Below, piece after piece: positions 40,961-52,700 of a stretch of 64,000 nucleotides of DNA; the stretch's first letter is position 1; the number at the start of each line of letters is the position of its first letter. The notes beneath the pieces are model-generated. The model was not told where the DNA came from. It did no database searches and was given only the letters and a program-made list of their open reading frames with translations. A program made the position numbers and the translations under genes. Source of the DNA: Coenobita brevimanus (Eukaryota; Arthropoda; Malacostraca; Decapoda; Coenobitidae); NCBI GenBank assembly GCA_032717465.1, contig CM064748.1, forward strand, positions 7,274,685 to 7,338,684. Direction: 5' to 3'.

Positions 40961-41640
40961 ATGGATACATCAAACAATTTCTTAACCACTCGTGTGGTCG
41001 GTGACCAGCCACACGAGTCGGCATCAAGTGGTCACTCTCTAGCCGACGACCCTGTACCCTCTGGGTCGTCTGCCAAAACTGCTAGTTTAAATGTTCCCTG
41101 CATCGAGTTATTGCCTGGTGTCTTTGTGAAACACTCCTACACAAAGTATATAGTCCTCAAAACGAATGATGGTACTTCCTTCCGGAACCTGAACTGTTTT
41201 AAGATTCACAGTGGTCTGGTTACAGCATGTAGATTTGCCCCCAAGGTCTCTTTGCAGGGTGATGGTTCTCTGTTGCTAGAAGCCAAGAATGAAGAGGAGA
41301 GTTCATGCATCCAGTCCCTAACTATGGTCGCTGATTATCCTGTATCTGCCTCGCGTCACTTTGTCCTAAATCAGTCCCAAGGGGTTGTGTATTCTCGTGA
41401 CTTGATCTCGTATTCTGATTCTTCCCTCTTAGAGGGGCTGGCTCCTCAGGGTGTTGTAGGAGTACATAGAATTATGAAGAAGGTTGATGGAGTTTTAACC
41501 CCCACGCCCACTCTTATCTTGACATTTGACCGTCTTACCTTGCCGGAGGTTATCACTGCTGCGTGGTGGAAGCTAAAGGTTAAACCTTATGTTCCCCGAC
41601 CTAGAAGATGCTATTATTGTCAACACACAGTTGATGATTC
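40961..41640 (+). pseudogene. Element H ORF1 N-terminal part (truncated)
   Basis: MDTSNNFLTTRVVGDQ start; open to the breakpoint. The C-terminal end seen is VPRPRRCYYCQ, the usual entry into a LINE ORF1 zinc knuckle, preceded by a domain with VGVHRIMKKVDG and TLILTFDRLTLPE. This matches LINE ORF1 / RNA-binding architecture, but the remaining knuckles and all of ORF2 are absent. Confidence 0.75.
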
Positions 41641-42530
41641 TCCTGGGACAGCCTTCCAATAGTGCCAGCCAGGGTGACAATGGTGTTAGAGGTGCTAGGG
41701 CGGAGTGGGAACGTAATTTCCGGGAGAGAGCATGCTGAGCGTGCCACAGCATCTGCTCGTTCATTGCCAAGTTCATTGCCAAGGATCCCAACGTGCCCTG
41801 GAATTCAGTGTAGGGTGATGGTGGTGCCTCTGTTCGTGAGGAGGGAGGCAACTGAGTATATCCCCGTTAAGAGGGAAACGTTGTCGCTGCAGGAGAAGGA
41901 GCGCAACCCCTGAAGGGATGACAAGGAGTCTGTGTCGATGATGACCCGCCGTTACTGGTTAAGCTGTGCGTGGTGTAATGCCCCGAGTATGGCAAATAAC
42001 TCTGCCTGGAAGGAAGAGACCCCAGGGGAGAGTCGCCAAGATTCAGTACGGTGCCCTAGAACAAAAGCAGACCCGGCAGATCCATCAGCGCACACAGATC
42101 GATCTGTGTAGTATGTGACAGATTAAGGGGAGTTGAGAGCAGCCATCCTGCTGAGGCCCTCATGTCGAAGAAGGGCAGCACTGGAAGCACGTGGGTGAGC
42201 TTCAGTGAGGCAGTGAATTTCATATGGAAGAGGGGCCCATGGCAGTGGATCGGTGTATCAGGGGTAGGGGGAGTTGGGTTCCCTACAGATGTCAGGGGCG
42301 GCTCCAAGGCTATGCGCCAAGGCGGCAGTGGTGCGAGCCCAATCATGCTCTGGATGAGGGTCACATGGGCGGCTCGTCACAACCATCCTTATATAACCCA
42401 GTCTCGGTCGTGCAAGTACGAACCTTATCCGTCTAACCTTGATTTCAGGCCTAGGCCTCACCCCAGCTCCCAGGAGGCCAATTCTAGAGAGGCGTCGTAG
42501 CCAGGTCACGTCACAGGGCATGCCAAATTC
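41641..42530 (-). pseudogene. decayed RNase H-end fragment of an E-like LINE
   Basis: Minus strand. Peptide pieces in several frames align with the C-terminal part of element E ORF2: a stretch with DWARTTAALAHSLGAAPDI, then RNase H remnants including IPGHVGILGNELA preceded by a stop where Trp is expected. Many frameshifts. No ends recognised. An older insertion than the array elements. Confidence 0.7.
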
Positions 42531-42633
42531 TGCAAGCAAACCAGGAATTGCATCGAAAAAGCATGAACAGTAAACCACCACCATGTTCATCACACCCCGA
42601 CCACTCACACGCCGCCAGTCCTGAGACAGGCGA

Positions 42634-42704
42634 CATAAAAAGCCGCTGCCAGGCGCAGCGCGCCAACACTCTCGCTCTTCTCACTTCCTCAGTCACGCTC
42701 AGCC
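42634..42704 (+). promoter_or_regulatory. H3 core promoter and 5' UTR
   Basis: CATAAAAAG at 42634-42642, then a start region AACACTCTCGCTCTTC about 30 nt downstream and a short 5' UTR to the ATG at 42705. No element is inserted at the start site, so this is a useful unoccupied comparison for the D junction and H2B 5' UTR, which share CTCTCGCTC. Confidence 0.75.
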
Positions 42705-43114
<410 letters not shown>

Positions 43115-43150
43115 GGCGAGAGACCCCTCACCTCGATCGAAAGAAATCTC

Positions 43151-43165
43151 GGCCCTTTTCAGGGC
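43151..43165 (+). terminator. H3 3' stem-loop, split by an LTR element
   Basis: GGCCCTTTTCAGGGC is the histone stem-loop lacking its last base. The missing C is at 49873, after the LTR element and its AGGGC duplication. Loop TTTC and a 6-bp stem would be canonical without the insertion. Confidence 0.92.
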
Positions 43166-44074
43166 TGTTACGTCCCCAGCTGTCCTCACTCCTCAAGCAC
43201 GCTGCAATAGTTAGGTACAGCAAGAAATTCGTTCGGCCTGCAACTCCTCATTCCCGGGCCAGCTGGATAGCAACATGAAATATCTCCACCACAAATACTG
43301 TATCATCCATCACACCATCAATGATAATGAAATAGTCTACTACACTATTTACATATATTTACAAATAAACACTCTGATACTCAAAATAAAGAATATGCTT
43401 AGATCACTTATGCTATATCCCCACAATGATCTCAACACCAAATGACATTCAATAATAACCATAATCTCAAAATAATTAACCATTCTCCCTCACATGTTAC
43501 TCTATAATATTAACCACATAAATACTCCACAATGGTTCACACAATAATAATCTCCACTATCACAAGTACACCACCACGTGCACCATAGGCTATCTTGTGG
43601 CTACCCACACCACGCTGTCTCTCTCCATCACCTGTATATTCTCCTCCCACAAATAATACTCATCAATATATTCACATAATTATCTCACCACTTCCCTTGT
43701 ATAACACCTCACACTGTGTGACCACGCTGCTCTCCCAAAATCACCACGTGTCTCCTCCAACACGCCCACCCGAGTAGAAACCCAGATCAGCTCCTCACAC
43801 GCCGCCAGCCATCAAGAGAGAGAGAAGCCACGCACTCTCTCCTCGTGCATACATAACATATCTCTCACTAACGGGATCACAATACAACAACATAACCTTA
43901 CATGTTAACCCTTAACAACTTCACAAATATTAATTCATTTCTACATTCTCCAAAGATAAACTCCAACACAATATACAATCACATTATACAATAATAAACA
44001 TAATATTCATTACATTCATGATACACAACAAAAGAAAACGTACTGTATGAAATAAGGGATAACTCCTCGTAACA
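43166..44074 (-). repeat. LTR (3' LTR in element orientation)
   Basis: 909 bp, TGTTACG...CGTAACA. Nearly identical to 48959-49867; I noticed differences near 43451, 43772 and 43810, all C/T changes. AT-rich, with no ORF of interest. Confidence 0.95.
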
Positions 44075-44084
44075 CCCCCCTTCC
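44075..44084 (-). other. polypurine tract
   Basis: On the minus strand GGAAGGGGGG directly precedes the LTR, the expected plus-strand primer site for reverse transcription. Confidence 0.8.
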
Positions 44085-44106
44085 AGTAAAGATGTGAATT
44101 CTCCCT

Positions 44107-45500
44107 TTAAGAGGATTCACATCTCTCAGGAACGCGAGAGAGAGCGTCTGCTATCACATTCTCTCTTCCCTTTACACGAGTCACAACCAAATTATATTCT
44201 TGCAACAGCAGACACCATCTCATTAACCTCTGGTTAGAGTTTTTCATCCTATTTACAAATACAAGAGGATTATGATCAGTGAAAATTTGCACGGGCCTCA
44301 TGGTACCCTTCACATACACTTCGAAATGATTCAAACACATAATCAATGCCAGAGCCTCCTTCTCCACAGTACTGTAATTCATCTGATATGGTAACAACTT
44401 CTTAGAAAAATACCCAATAGGATGATCAACCTGCTCCACTTCCTGCATTAATACTCCTCCAATTCCCTCACCACTGGCATCCACATACAATTTAAATGGC
44501 TTATCATAATCAGGAGTGACCAATATGGGTGCATTTACTAGCATATCCTTAATTTTCTTAAAAGCCTCCACACAGTGCTCACTCCACATAAATTTCACCT
44601 TCTTTGACAACAACCTGGTCAATGGCAATGCAACGGCTGAAAAGTTCTTACAAAATCTTCTGTAATACCCACTCATTCCCAAAAACCTCAACAATTCTTT
44701 CCTATTTGTTGGAGAAGGAAAGTTCAGAATATCTCTCACCTTAGCATCCAATGGCCTCACTTGTCCTTGTCCCACTTTGAATCCTAAATAGTCCACATAA
44801 GCCTTCACAAAATCACTCTTTGCTAAATTCACTGTGAGATTTGCATCATCTAACTTTCTAAATACTTCATCCAACAACTTCAAATGCTCCTCCCATGTAT
44901 CAGAATACAGTACTATATCATCAATGTATACACTACAACACTTCACTCCACTCAACACTGCATTAACCAATCTCTGAAAACAACTGCTACTGTTCTTCAT
45001 TCCAAATGGCAAAACTTTATACTGATACAACTCATCCATGGTAACAAATGCTGACAATTCCTTAGCCCTTTCAGTTAATCCAACTTGCCAGAAACCCTTA
45101 AGCAAATCTAACTTTGTCACATACTTAGCATTTCCTAACTGATCAATACAGTCATCAATCCTGGGAATAGGGTATGAGTCAGTCACAGTATTCACTTTTC
45201 TAAAGTCAGTACAAAATCTGTAACTATTCCCTCCAGCCTTAGGTACAAGTACACAGGGTGAACTTCATGGACTATTACTTGGCTCAATTAAATCATTTTT
45301 CAACATGTACTCTACTTCCTTCCTCATAATTTCTCTCTTTTGTGGAGTCACTCTGTATGCATGTTGCTTAATTGGCCTTACATTCTCTACTTCCACATCA
45401 TGCACAATAACATGGGTTCTTCTAGGAGCATCAGGAAACAAAGATCTAAACTTGTTAACAATTCTTTTTACCTCTCCTTTCTTATCCTTATCTAAATGCT
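44107..45500 (-). pseudogene. LTR element reverse transcriptase-RNase H
   Basis: Minus strand, following the integrase in the same polyprotein. RT: SYPIPRIDDCIDQLGNAK, TKLDLLKGFWQV, LPFGMKNSSSCFQRL, catalytic YIDDIVLYS, FLGMSGYYRRFCKNF. RNase H: LYVDASGEGIGGVLMQ, EKEALALIMCL, FTDHNPLVF, then GRENVIADALSRVP to the end at 44107. A TGA near 45267 stands where this family has Trp in the N-terminal SSPCVLVPK region. The rest of the frame is clean over 360 codons. Confidence 0.92.
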
Positions 45501-46768
45501 TCAACCTCTCATCCAAATTATTTAATATGACTGAATTTTCCAAACTCTGACCTTCACAATTCATCAAGTCATCATCTTCACCATCACTCTTCTCCACCTT
45601 CACAACATTACCACAATTTACTTCATCATTTACATCCAATACTTCTTCCCTACCATAGTATGGCTTGATCATATTTACATGACACAATTGAGTTCCCTTC
45701 AGTCTCCCTGGGGTTCTGACTATGTAATTTACATCACTGACTTTCTCCTTAATGGCCCAAGGCCCACAATATTTTGCTTTCAAAGGATTATCCTGCAATG
45801 GAAACAACACCAGCACCTTATCACCAGGCTGAAAACTTCTATCTCGTGCCTTCTTATCATACCAGGTTTTCATATTAGTCTGTGACTCCTTTAAATTCTC
45901 ACAGGCAATCTCTCTAGCTCTCAACAATCTCTCCTTAAACATAGTAACATAATCCAGCATATTTGGCACATCATGATTTCCCAACCACTTCTCCTTCAAC
46001 ATACGCAGAGGTCCCCTGACCTCATGTCCATACACAAGTTCAAATGGACTGAAGCCAGTGGACTCCTGTACAACATCTCTTATGGCAAACAAAGCTAGTG
46101 GCACTGCCTCATCCCAATCCTTATCCATTTCAGTACAGTATATTTTTAAAGTCTTCTTTAGAGTTTGGTGAAACCTTTCCACATCCCTGCGACTGCAGGT
46201 GGTAGGCACTCGATAACTGCTGCTTAATCCTCAACTCTTTCAACACCTGACCAAACAACCTTGAAGTGAAATTACTGCCCTGATCTGACTGAATTACTCT
46301 CGGGAGTCCAACCCATGAGAAAAATTTCACCAACTCCCTCACAATCACTTTGGCATGGATACTTCTCAAAGGAATTGCCTCTGGAAACCTTGTTGACATA
46401 CACATAATAGTCAGCAAATATTGATTGCCTCGCTTAGAACGAGGTAGAGGACCTACAACATCAATACATATCCTGCTGAATGGTTCATCTACAACAGGAA
46501 TAGGGTGCAATGGTGCCTTTACAATATTCTGGTTAGGTTTACCAACAACCTGACATGTATGACAAGTCTTACAATGCTTAGTTACACTCATCTTTACACC
46601 TGGCCAATAAAAATGTGCTGTCACTCTACTCAAAGTCTTTCTTACACCAAAATGTCCTGACCAACTATCTTCATGAGCCAACTCCAAAATCTTACTTCTG
46701 TACTTCTTAGGGACAACAATTTGGGTCTTCATCATCCAATGATCAGATACTGGGCTATCAGCAGGTCT
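45501..46768 (-). pseudogene. LTR element integrase
   Basis: Minus strand, directly after gag-protease. Zinc-binding HEDSWSGHFG with CKTCHTCQ; catalytic core with IDVVGPLP, SDQGSNF and ERFHQTLK (D, D, E); C-terminal part with YDKKARDRSFQPGDKV and KYCGPWAIKEKV, a GPY/F-like module; no chromodomain seen. Breaks: a TGA near 46768 after MRK, where Trp is usual, and a frameshift near 46190 just before the catalytic Glu. Confidence 0.9.
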
Positions 46769-48828
46769 TCATTTCCTCATTAAAATTTGGTCTTGCACAT
46801 AATATCCCACATCTCCATCAAGAATTCCTCTCTCAGCCTCACTCCACAACGTCTTCAGACTTTCATCATTCCTTTGTGCATCAATTAAGTCCTCCTTTTT
46901 CACAACAAAGTCTGGCAAAGTCTCTACTTCCTTCCCTTTCACCTGCTCTGCTTCATCTCCAGGTTCACAAAGCCAGGATGAGCTTAGGTCTAACTCACAC
47001 TCCTCATCTTCCTCCGCTCTTTTAGCACTAGCCCTTGTCATTACACATGCTGGATAAATCATACTCTCCTCAAGTCTCTCACCATCCTCACATACTTCTG
47101 GGTCTACGGTTTCACTTTCCTGGTCAACCTCAGGATTCTCCACAATTTCAGGCTCAGGGACAACTTTATTGCCTGCCAAATCATTCCCTAATAGCATGTC
47201 CACTCCTGACACAGGCAATCCTTCACTTACTCCAACTTTCACATTTCCTTTGACAAATCCACTCTCAAGCCGCATACAATGTACTGGTACTTCAAGCTCT
47301 GAAGAACTCACACCCCTAACAACAACATTTTCACCAGTAAAGGACTCATCACTCCACTCTGCAATACCTTTACGTACAAGACTCAGGTTAGCTCCTGTGT
47401 GTCTCAGTATCACAATCTCATTTCCTTGTCCCTCACCCACCTTCATCCGACCTTTGGTGATAAATGGCTTAAACTCTACTGCAGGTAACACCTTGGATCC
47501 TGTACATACATTTGCTAACAATTGTTCTACATGTTCCTTCCCAGTTACAGTCAATCCAGCTTCCTTGGAATTCTTCAAACTATAACATTGATACTTCCTG
47601 TGACCTACTTTACCACAATGCAGACACTTGGGTTGCACCTGATTTTTCTTACAACTTATACTTAAGTGTCCAAAATCACCACACTTATAACATTTGATTC
47701 CTGACTTATTTTGATGTGAAACATTACTGACCTTATCACTCCTAAACAAAGGTGACTCTACAGCCTGACTTTGAACATGTCCAACATTAGATTTCAGAAA
47801 ATTATTTGAGTTCTTGAAACTATTTTGGTTAGCTGTACCTTGTTTACCACCCCAAGAGTTGGTGGACTTGTTAACCCAGCTCTGGTTAAATTTACCTTTA
47901 CCAGCACCTTTGCTCATCTCATACGCAACAGCAAGCTGATCCGCTTTACGTCCAGCCTCAATCACATTTCTAATGTCTAGTTTCATTATTTCATACCTCA
48001 GTGCTGGTTTTAAAGTATTTCTAAAATGTTCTAACATCAATAACTGTATCACATCTTCCTTGCTTGTCACATCCTCAGATTTCAACCATTTACCACACTT
48101 CAGCACAATCTCTCTGGCAACTTCCAAATAGGTGTTACTATGTGTCTTTCCAACGTCTCTGAAACGCTGTCTATAAATTTCTGGATCCACCTTCACAGTC
48201 TGTAAAATTGCCTCTTTAACAACATCATAATCACTGCACTCATCAATACCCAAACCAGCATAAGCCTCTCTTGCCTTGCCCTTTAATCTAGCTTGCACCA
48301 ACAAAGCCCACTCTTCCTTTGGCCAACTTCTCAATTCAGCAATTTTCTCAAATTGTATAAAGAAATCCTCAGCCTCTTCCTCTACAAATTCTGGCATAAG
48401 TTTCATCTCTATATCTGCCGAATTTCCTCTGTGTTCCCCTTTTTCTACTTCCAACTTTTTTATCTCCACCTGAATCAAAGCCTCTTGATTCTTTTCCCTC
48501 TGTAACATTATCTCATCTCCATTAACTTCGCTTTCCATTCCATCATCTCACTACCAGTCATTTCTTTGTTTCTTTCTACATACTTTTCATCCTTTTCCAT
48601 ATTTTCTTCTTCACACTCACTCTGCTCTCTACCCAAAATGCCAGATTCCATCAAACCCTTTATCAGTTCTCTCTGCATATCCTCCTTAAGATTAGTTTTT
48701 AACTCAATGCCATAAATGCATGCTAACTCCCTCAGCTCTTCTCTTGTGCACTGGTATAGAAAATGTACATCCCTACTGCTCACAAAGTTTTGCACATTAC
48801 TCTCTGCCATGATTACAAATAATTTCAA
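46769..48828 (-). pseudogene. LTR element gag-protease
   Basis: Two overlapping frames: the N-terminus from MAESNVQNF (48810) to about 48510, then a frame from 48538 to 46769 (589 codons). Seen: a charged helical N-terminus, a capsid-like domain with WALLVQARLKGKAREAYAGL, two zinc knuckles (CYKCGDFGHLSISC, CLHCGKVGHRKYQC; about residues 283-322 of the long frame), and an aspartic-protease-like ILRHTGANLSLV in which His replaces the catalytic Asp. The C-terminal acidic region leads into the integrase N-terminus. Packaging and maturation functions by family. Confidence 0.88.
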
Positions 48829-48934
48829 GGCTCACCACAACACAGTAGTCCAGAGGGGAGGGCTGGCAAGGAAGGCAGATTCTCCTGGTTACACACACTG
48901 GGCTCATGGACAAGTGGCACACTATCACAAAGAT

Positions 48935-48952
48935 ATCCCGGACAGGCCCCCA
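48935..48952 (-). other. primer binding site
   Basis: On the minus strand TGGGGGCCTGTCCGGGAT, 6 nt inside the 5' LTR. It resembles the tRNA-Pro-complementary site of many retroelements, with two differing positions, so the primer identity is tentative. Confidence 0.7.
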
Positions 48953-48958
48953 ATTTTC

Positions 48959-49867
48959 TGTTACGTCCCCAGCTGTCCTCACTCCTCAAGCACGCTGCAA
49001 TAGTTAGGTACAGCAAGAAATTCGTTCGGCCTGCAACTCCTCATTCCCGGGCCAGCTGGATAGCAACATGAAATATCTCCACCACAAATACTGTATCATC
49101 CATCACACCATCAATGATAATGAAATAGTCTACTACACTATTTACATATATTTACAAATAAACACTCTGATACTCAAAATAAAGAATATGCTTAGATCAC
49201 TTATGCTATATCCCCACAATGATCTCAACACCAAATGACACTCAATAATAACCATAATCTCAAAATAATTAACCATTCTCCCTCACATGTTACTCTATAA
49301 TATTAACCACATAAATACTCCACAATGGTTCACACAATAATAATCTCCACTATCACAAGTACACCACCACGTGCACCATAGGCTATCTTGTGGCTACCCA
49401 CACCACGCTGTCTCTCTCCATCACCTGTATATTCTCCTCCCACAAATAATACTCATCAATATATTCACATAATTATCTCACCACTTCCCTTGTATAACAC
49501 CTCACACTGTGTGACCACGCTGCTCTCCCAAAATCACCACGTGTCTCCTCCAACACGCCCACCTGAGTAGAAACCCAGATCAGCTCCTCACACGCCGCCA
49601 GCCACCAAGAGAGAGAGAAGCCACGCACTCTCTCCTCGTGCATACATAACATATCTCTCACTAACGGGATCACAATACAACAACATAACCTTACATGTTA
49701 ACCCTTAACAACTTCACAAATATTAATTCATTTCTACATTCTCCAAAGATAAACTCCAACACAATATACAATCACATTATACAATAATAAACATAATATT
49801 CATTACATTCATGATACACAACAAAAGAAAACGTACTGTATGAAATAAGGGATAACTCCTCGTAACA
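48959..49867 (-). repeat. LTR (5' LTR in element orientation)
   Basis: 909 bp, TGTTACG...CGTAACA, followed by the AGGGC target duplication at 49868-49872. Confidence 0.95.
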
Positions 49868-49895
49868 AGGGCCAAAACCCTTCTTCAAAGAGAGA
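49868..49895 (+). promoter_or_regulatory. displaced end of the H3 stem-loop and histone downstream element
   Basis: AGGGC (duplicate) plus C completes the H3 stem. ACCA-like spacing is replaced by AAAACCCTTCTT, then purine-rich CAAAGAGAGA (49886-49895), a good U7 snRNA-type downstream element. Confidence 0.8.
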
Positions 49896-49961
49896 TGATG
49901 ACAGACCCTCAGTTTAGGTTTCCATATATCAGCTCTTGCTTTTCCGCAGCGAAGCATGCTC

Positions 49962-49966
49962 TCACA

Positions 49967-50017
<51 letters not shown>

Positions 50018-50478
50018 GAATGAACTCCAATACTTACATACAGACATGCATTCATTCATCCTCTTTTTTTTTTTTTTTTTTTTCAATCATTTACTTTTTT
50101 TTTTTTTTTTTTTTTGAAGAGGGGGAATATTTGCCTATTCGTTTATTTCTTTTCTTGATGTGTTCTTCACGTCGCAGCTTTGTTTTCGTTATTTGCCTGT
50201 TTCTTTTACTTACTCATCGCTTCACTCACGCCCTCATAAAGGTACACAGGTTGGCACAACGAGAAAGGCATTCCCGCTGCATATTAGGAAATGCTCTCTA
50301 TCCGGCATGAACGCACGGTGAATTCTTCAGTTACTATGCTGGAAAAAAAAAAAAAGAAAAAGTGAACCTGAACCCATCGATTTTCGCCTGCAGTTGTGCG
50401 CGTGTATGTATGTTTATACTGTACCTATGTATTTGTGTGTCTTTGTGAGCATGTATGTCTGTGTGTACGGACGTATGA

Positions 50479-50522
<44 letters not shown>

Positions 50523-51030
50523 ACGGAGGAATGAACTGTACTTATATACTTACATACATGCATTCATTCATTCATCCTTTTTTCAATCATTCATTTACTT
50601 TTTTGGGGGGGGAGGGGGAACTTGCCTATTCGTTTATTTATTTTGTTGATCTGTTGTTCACGTCGCAGGTTTTGTAGTCGTTATTTGCCTGTTTCGTTTA
50701 CTTCCTGATTGATTCACTCACGCCCTCATAAACGTACACAGGCTTGCACAAAGAGAAAGGCATTCCCGCTGCATATTAGGAGATGCTCTGTACCCGTCAT
50801 GAAGGTTTGACAGTGACCACGAACCCACGGTAAATCCTTCAGTTACTATACTGAGAAAAAAAAAAAAAAAAAAAAAAAAGTGAACCTGAACCCATCGATT
50901 TCTACCTGCAGTTGTGCGTGTGTATGTATGTATGTTGTATGTTTATACTGTACGTATGTGTATGTGTGTGTCTTTGTGAGCATGTATGTCTGTGTGTACG
51001 GACGTATGAGGGCTTGTGTGTATGTGAGCA
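49962..51030. repeat. (CA)n microsatellites inside a diverged tandem duplication
   Basis: Two copies of a unit of about 0.5 kb (about 49962-50480 and 50480-51010). Each has a (CA)n tract (49962-50013 and 50480-50520), GAATGAACT..., poly(T) or G runs, ATTTGCCTATTCG, CTCACGCCCTCATAAA, CATTCCCGCTGCATATTAGG, an A run and GTGAACCTGAACCCATCG. No coding evidence. Confidence 0.85.
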
Positions 51031-51394
51031 TGACTTAGTGAGTACGTACATGTGTAGGTCACTGCGCACACAGTATAAATGCATTTGTGCACATGTGTTG
51101 TTGCATGTACAGTACCTACATATGATAGACTGACATGAATATGCATGATACGATGTCATACCTGTATTTACTGTACGCCTGTTGAGTGTGTGGGTTGGTA
51201 CAGTCGGCCTAAGAAGTGCCGGCGGAGTATCCAGAAGTTTTCGGTCAGCGATAGTGTCCATACTCTTCCTTATATCTGTACGAGGTGAAACCTAATACGT
51301 AAAATTGTTACAAAAAACAATAAATCCATGACCAGTTATCTGTATATTTCAAAAATATTGTACGAAGCAGTTGGTTTGTTACGATAATAGTAAA
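51031..51394. other. no gene recognised
   Basis: AT-rich, with TGTG/TACA-type low complexity to about 51120, then unique sequence. I see no promoter or RNA gene. Confidence 0.4.
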
Positions 51395-52510
51395 ATGCCC
51401 GCCGTGCCCGCCGCCGGACCTCCCACTTCACCACCCCCCACACCACCACCGGGCCGCCACCCCACCACCACCCCAGGAGGACACACCGGTGAGTTTAGTG
51501 ACCTCAGTCAAGAGGGTCATCAGGACATTAAGGTCCTAGGTCCTTATTCCCCGCAAGTGCCCCAACCCCAAGTGATCAGGGGAAGTAAACTACACTGCGG
51601 GCGGAGCAGTGATCGACAGAAAAGGGGTGGGACTGAAGCAGAATCAGTCCCAGGTAGCACCGTATTGACGGCTTTGTTACACCCTCTAGGGCTGGAGGCC
51701 CAAGGGCAAGAGGCCCAAGGCTACGGCCTGATACAGGGTGTGAAGGGGAAAGCGACCCCAGGCTCCGGCCTGAACACACCAGAAGGAGAGAGTTGCCCCA
51801 GTGCATCTCTCTCTTGCTGTTCTCCCCTTCAGGAGCAACATCCCGTCGTCGGCACTAAGCCGTGGCGTGAGGGCGACCCTGTTCGCCTGGCAGATGTTCC
51901 TGCTAGGACAGATCAGCTACCGGCTGCGGCCAGAGTACGGATCAGGGTAAAAAGCCCCTGCTACCGTACGTGTAGCACTTCCCAATTACGGAAGCAACAC
52001 CCCGTCGTCGGCGCTAAGCCGTGGCATGAGGGCGACCCAGTTCGCCCGGCAGTTGTTCTCCGTACGGGTAGACACTCGGCTCCAGCCAGGGCACGTACCA
52101 GGGTAGAGAAGCCCCTGAAGGTAGACTCAATCCGTATTGGAGGGAGTGTGGCCTCTGTGCCCCTCACTCCGACTTGTCTCGTACTACGGGAACTACACCC
52201 TGCCGGCGACCCTCAGCCGCAGCGCAAGGACGACCCCGTACGTCCAACAGGTGTCCCCCGTACGCCGGGCAAGTACACGGCTACAGCCAGAGTGTGTGAC
52301 AGGGGAAGGCGACCCCAGGCTCTGGTCTCCAGACACACTCAAGAGGACACGGGCAACGTGAGTCCTCCTCTCGCCTCTTTCCCTTCGGGGAGCCCTTCGT
52401 CACCCCCCTGGGAATATAGCCCCGGAGGAGACGCTAGAGTGGTGGCAAGGCCCGATATTGGGCTTACCACCTACACCCGGGAGTTCCTTGTTCCTGCCGG
52501 AGCCCCATAG
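51395..52510 (+). CDS. unknown proline-rich repeat protein, probably LTR-element associated
   Basis: ATG at 51395 (MPAVPAAGPPTSPPP), 371 codons to 52510. I do not recognise the family. Pro/Arg/Gly-rich, no Cys clusters or membrane segments. An imperfect repeat of about 60-70 residues occurs at least three times, recognisable by QHPVVGTKPWREGDPVR, QHPVVGAKPWHEGDPVR and LHPAGDPQPQRKDDPVR. The alternative frame immediately after (52458-52700) ends LLRLFSPSPKGH, closely like the C-terminus of the ORF at 53590-54711 (FLELFGPSPKGH), so a frameshift near 52490 probably separates the original C-terminus. The two ORFs look like diverged copies of one repeat-borne gene. Confidence 0.5.
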   Translation: MPAVPAAGPPTSPPPTPPPGRHPTTTPGGHTGEFSDLSQEGHQDIKVLGPYSPQVPQPQVIRGSKLHCGRSSDRQKRGGTEAESVPGSTVLTALLHPLGLEAQGQEAQGYGLIQGVKGKATPGSGLNTPEGESCPSASLSCCSPLQEQHPVVGTKPWREGDPVRLADVPARTDQLPAAARVRIRVKSPCYRTCSTSQLRKQHPVVGAKPWHEGDPVRPAVVLRTGRHSAPARARTRVEKPLKVDSIRIGGSVASVPLTPTCLVLRELHPAGDPQPQRKDDPVRPTGVPRTPGKYTATARVCDRGRRPQALVSRHTQEDTGNVSPPLASFPSGSPSSPPWEYSPGGDARVVARPDIGLTTYTREFLVPAGAP

Positions 52511-52700
52511 GAGACGCTGCCGCAGCCCAGTCCTGACGGCGCCTCTCCCCCTTGGTGCCCGCAGCCCCAGGATGCCCTGGCCAGAATCTCCAACCTTCGA
52601 CGAAGGCGACTCGGGCTCCCTCACTCCCCGGAGTCGGAAAAGGCAGGCCCAGCTACTCCGGCTGTTTAGCCCCAGTCCCAAGGGCCACCTATCAGGTTGA

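Larger units (their letters stand above)
40545..41640 (+). mobile_element. Element H: 5' part of another non-LTR element
   Basis: GC-rich leader followed by the first 220-odd codons of an ORF1-like protein, cut at the first zinc knuckle. It joins G on the left within the RT and a minus-strand RNase H fragment on the right. It differs from the array elements at both the leader and protein level. Confidence 0.7.
43166..49867 (-). mobile_element. Ty3/Gypsy-type LTR retrotransposon with integrase before RT (GMR1-like order)
   Basis: 6702 bp, coding on the minus strand. Two 909-bp LTRs start TGTTACG and end CGTAACA and differ at about three positions by eye, so the insertion is young. Target duplication AGGGC at 43161-43165 and 49868-49872. 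Element-sense order is gag, protease, integrase, RT, RNase H. That order, with a Gypsy-like RT and integrase, is known for GMR1-like elements. Damage: frameshift in gag, His for the protease catalytic Asp, stop before the integrase, frameshift in the integrase, stop at the start of RT. Confidence 0.92.

Noticed and set aside
42258..42608. Minus-strand ORF beginning with SGRG, like histone H4 or H2A
   Set aside because: It starts at GTG, only four residues match, and the following peptide aligns with an E-type LINE ORF2.
49936..51261. ORFs of TH/VC repeats around 50-51 kb
   Set aside because: They are translations of (CA)n tracts.
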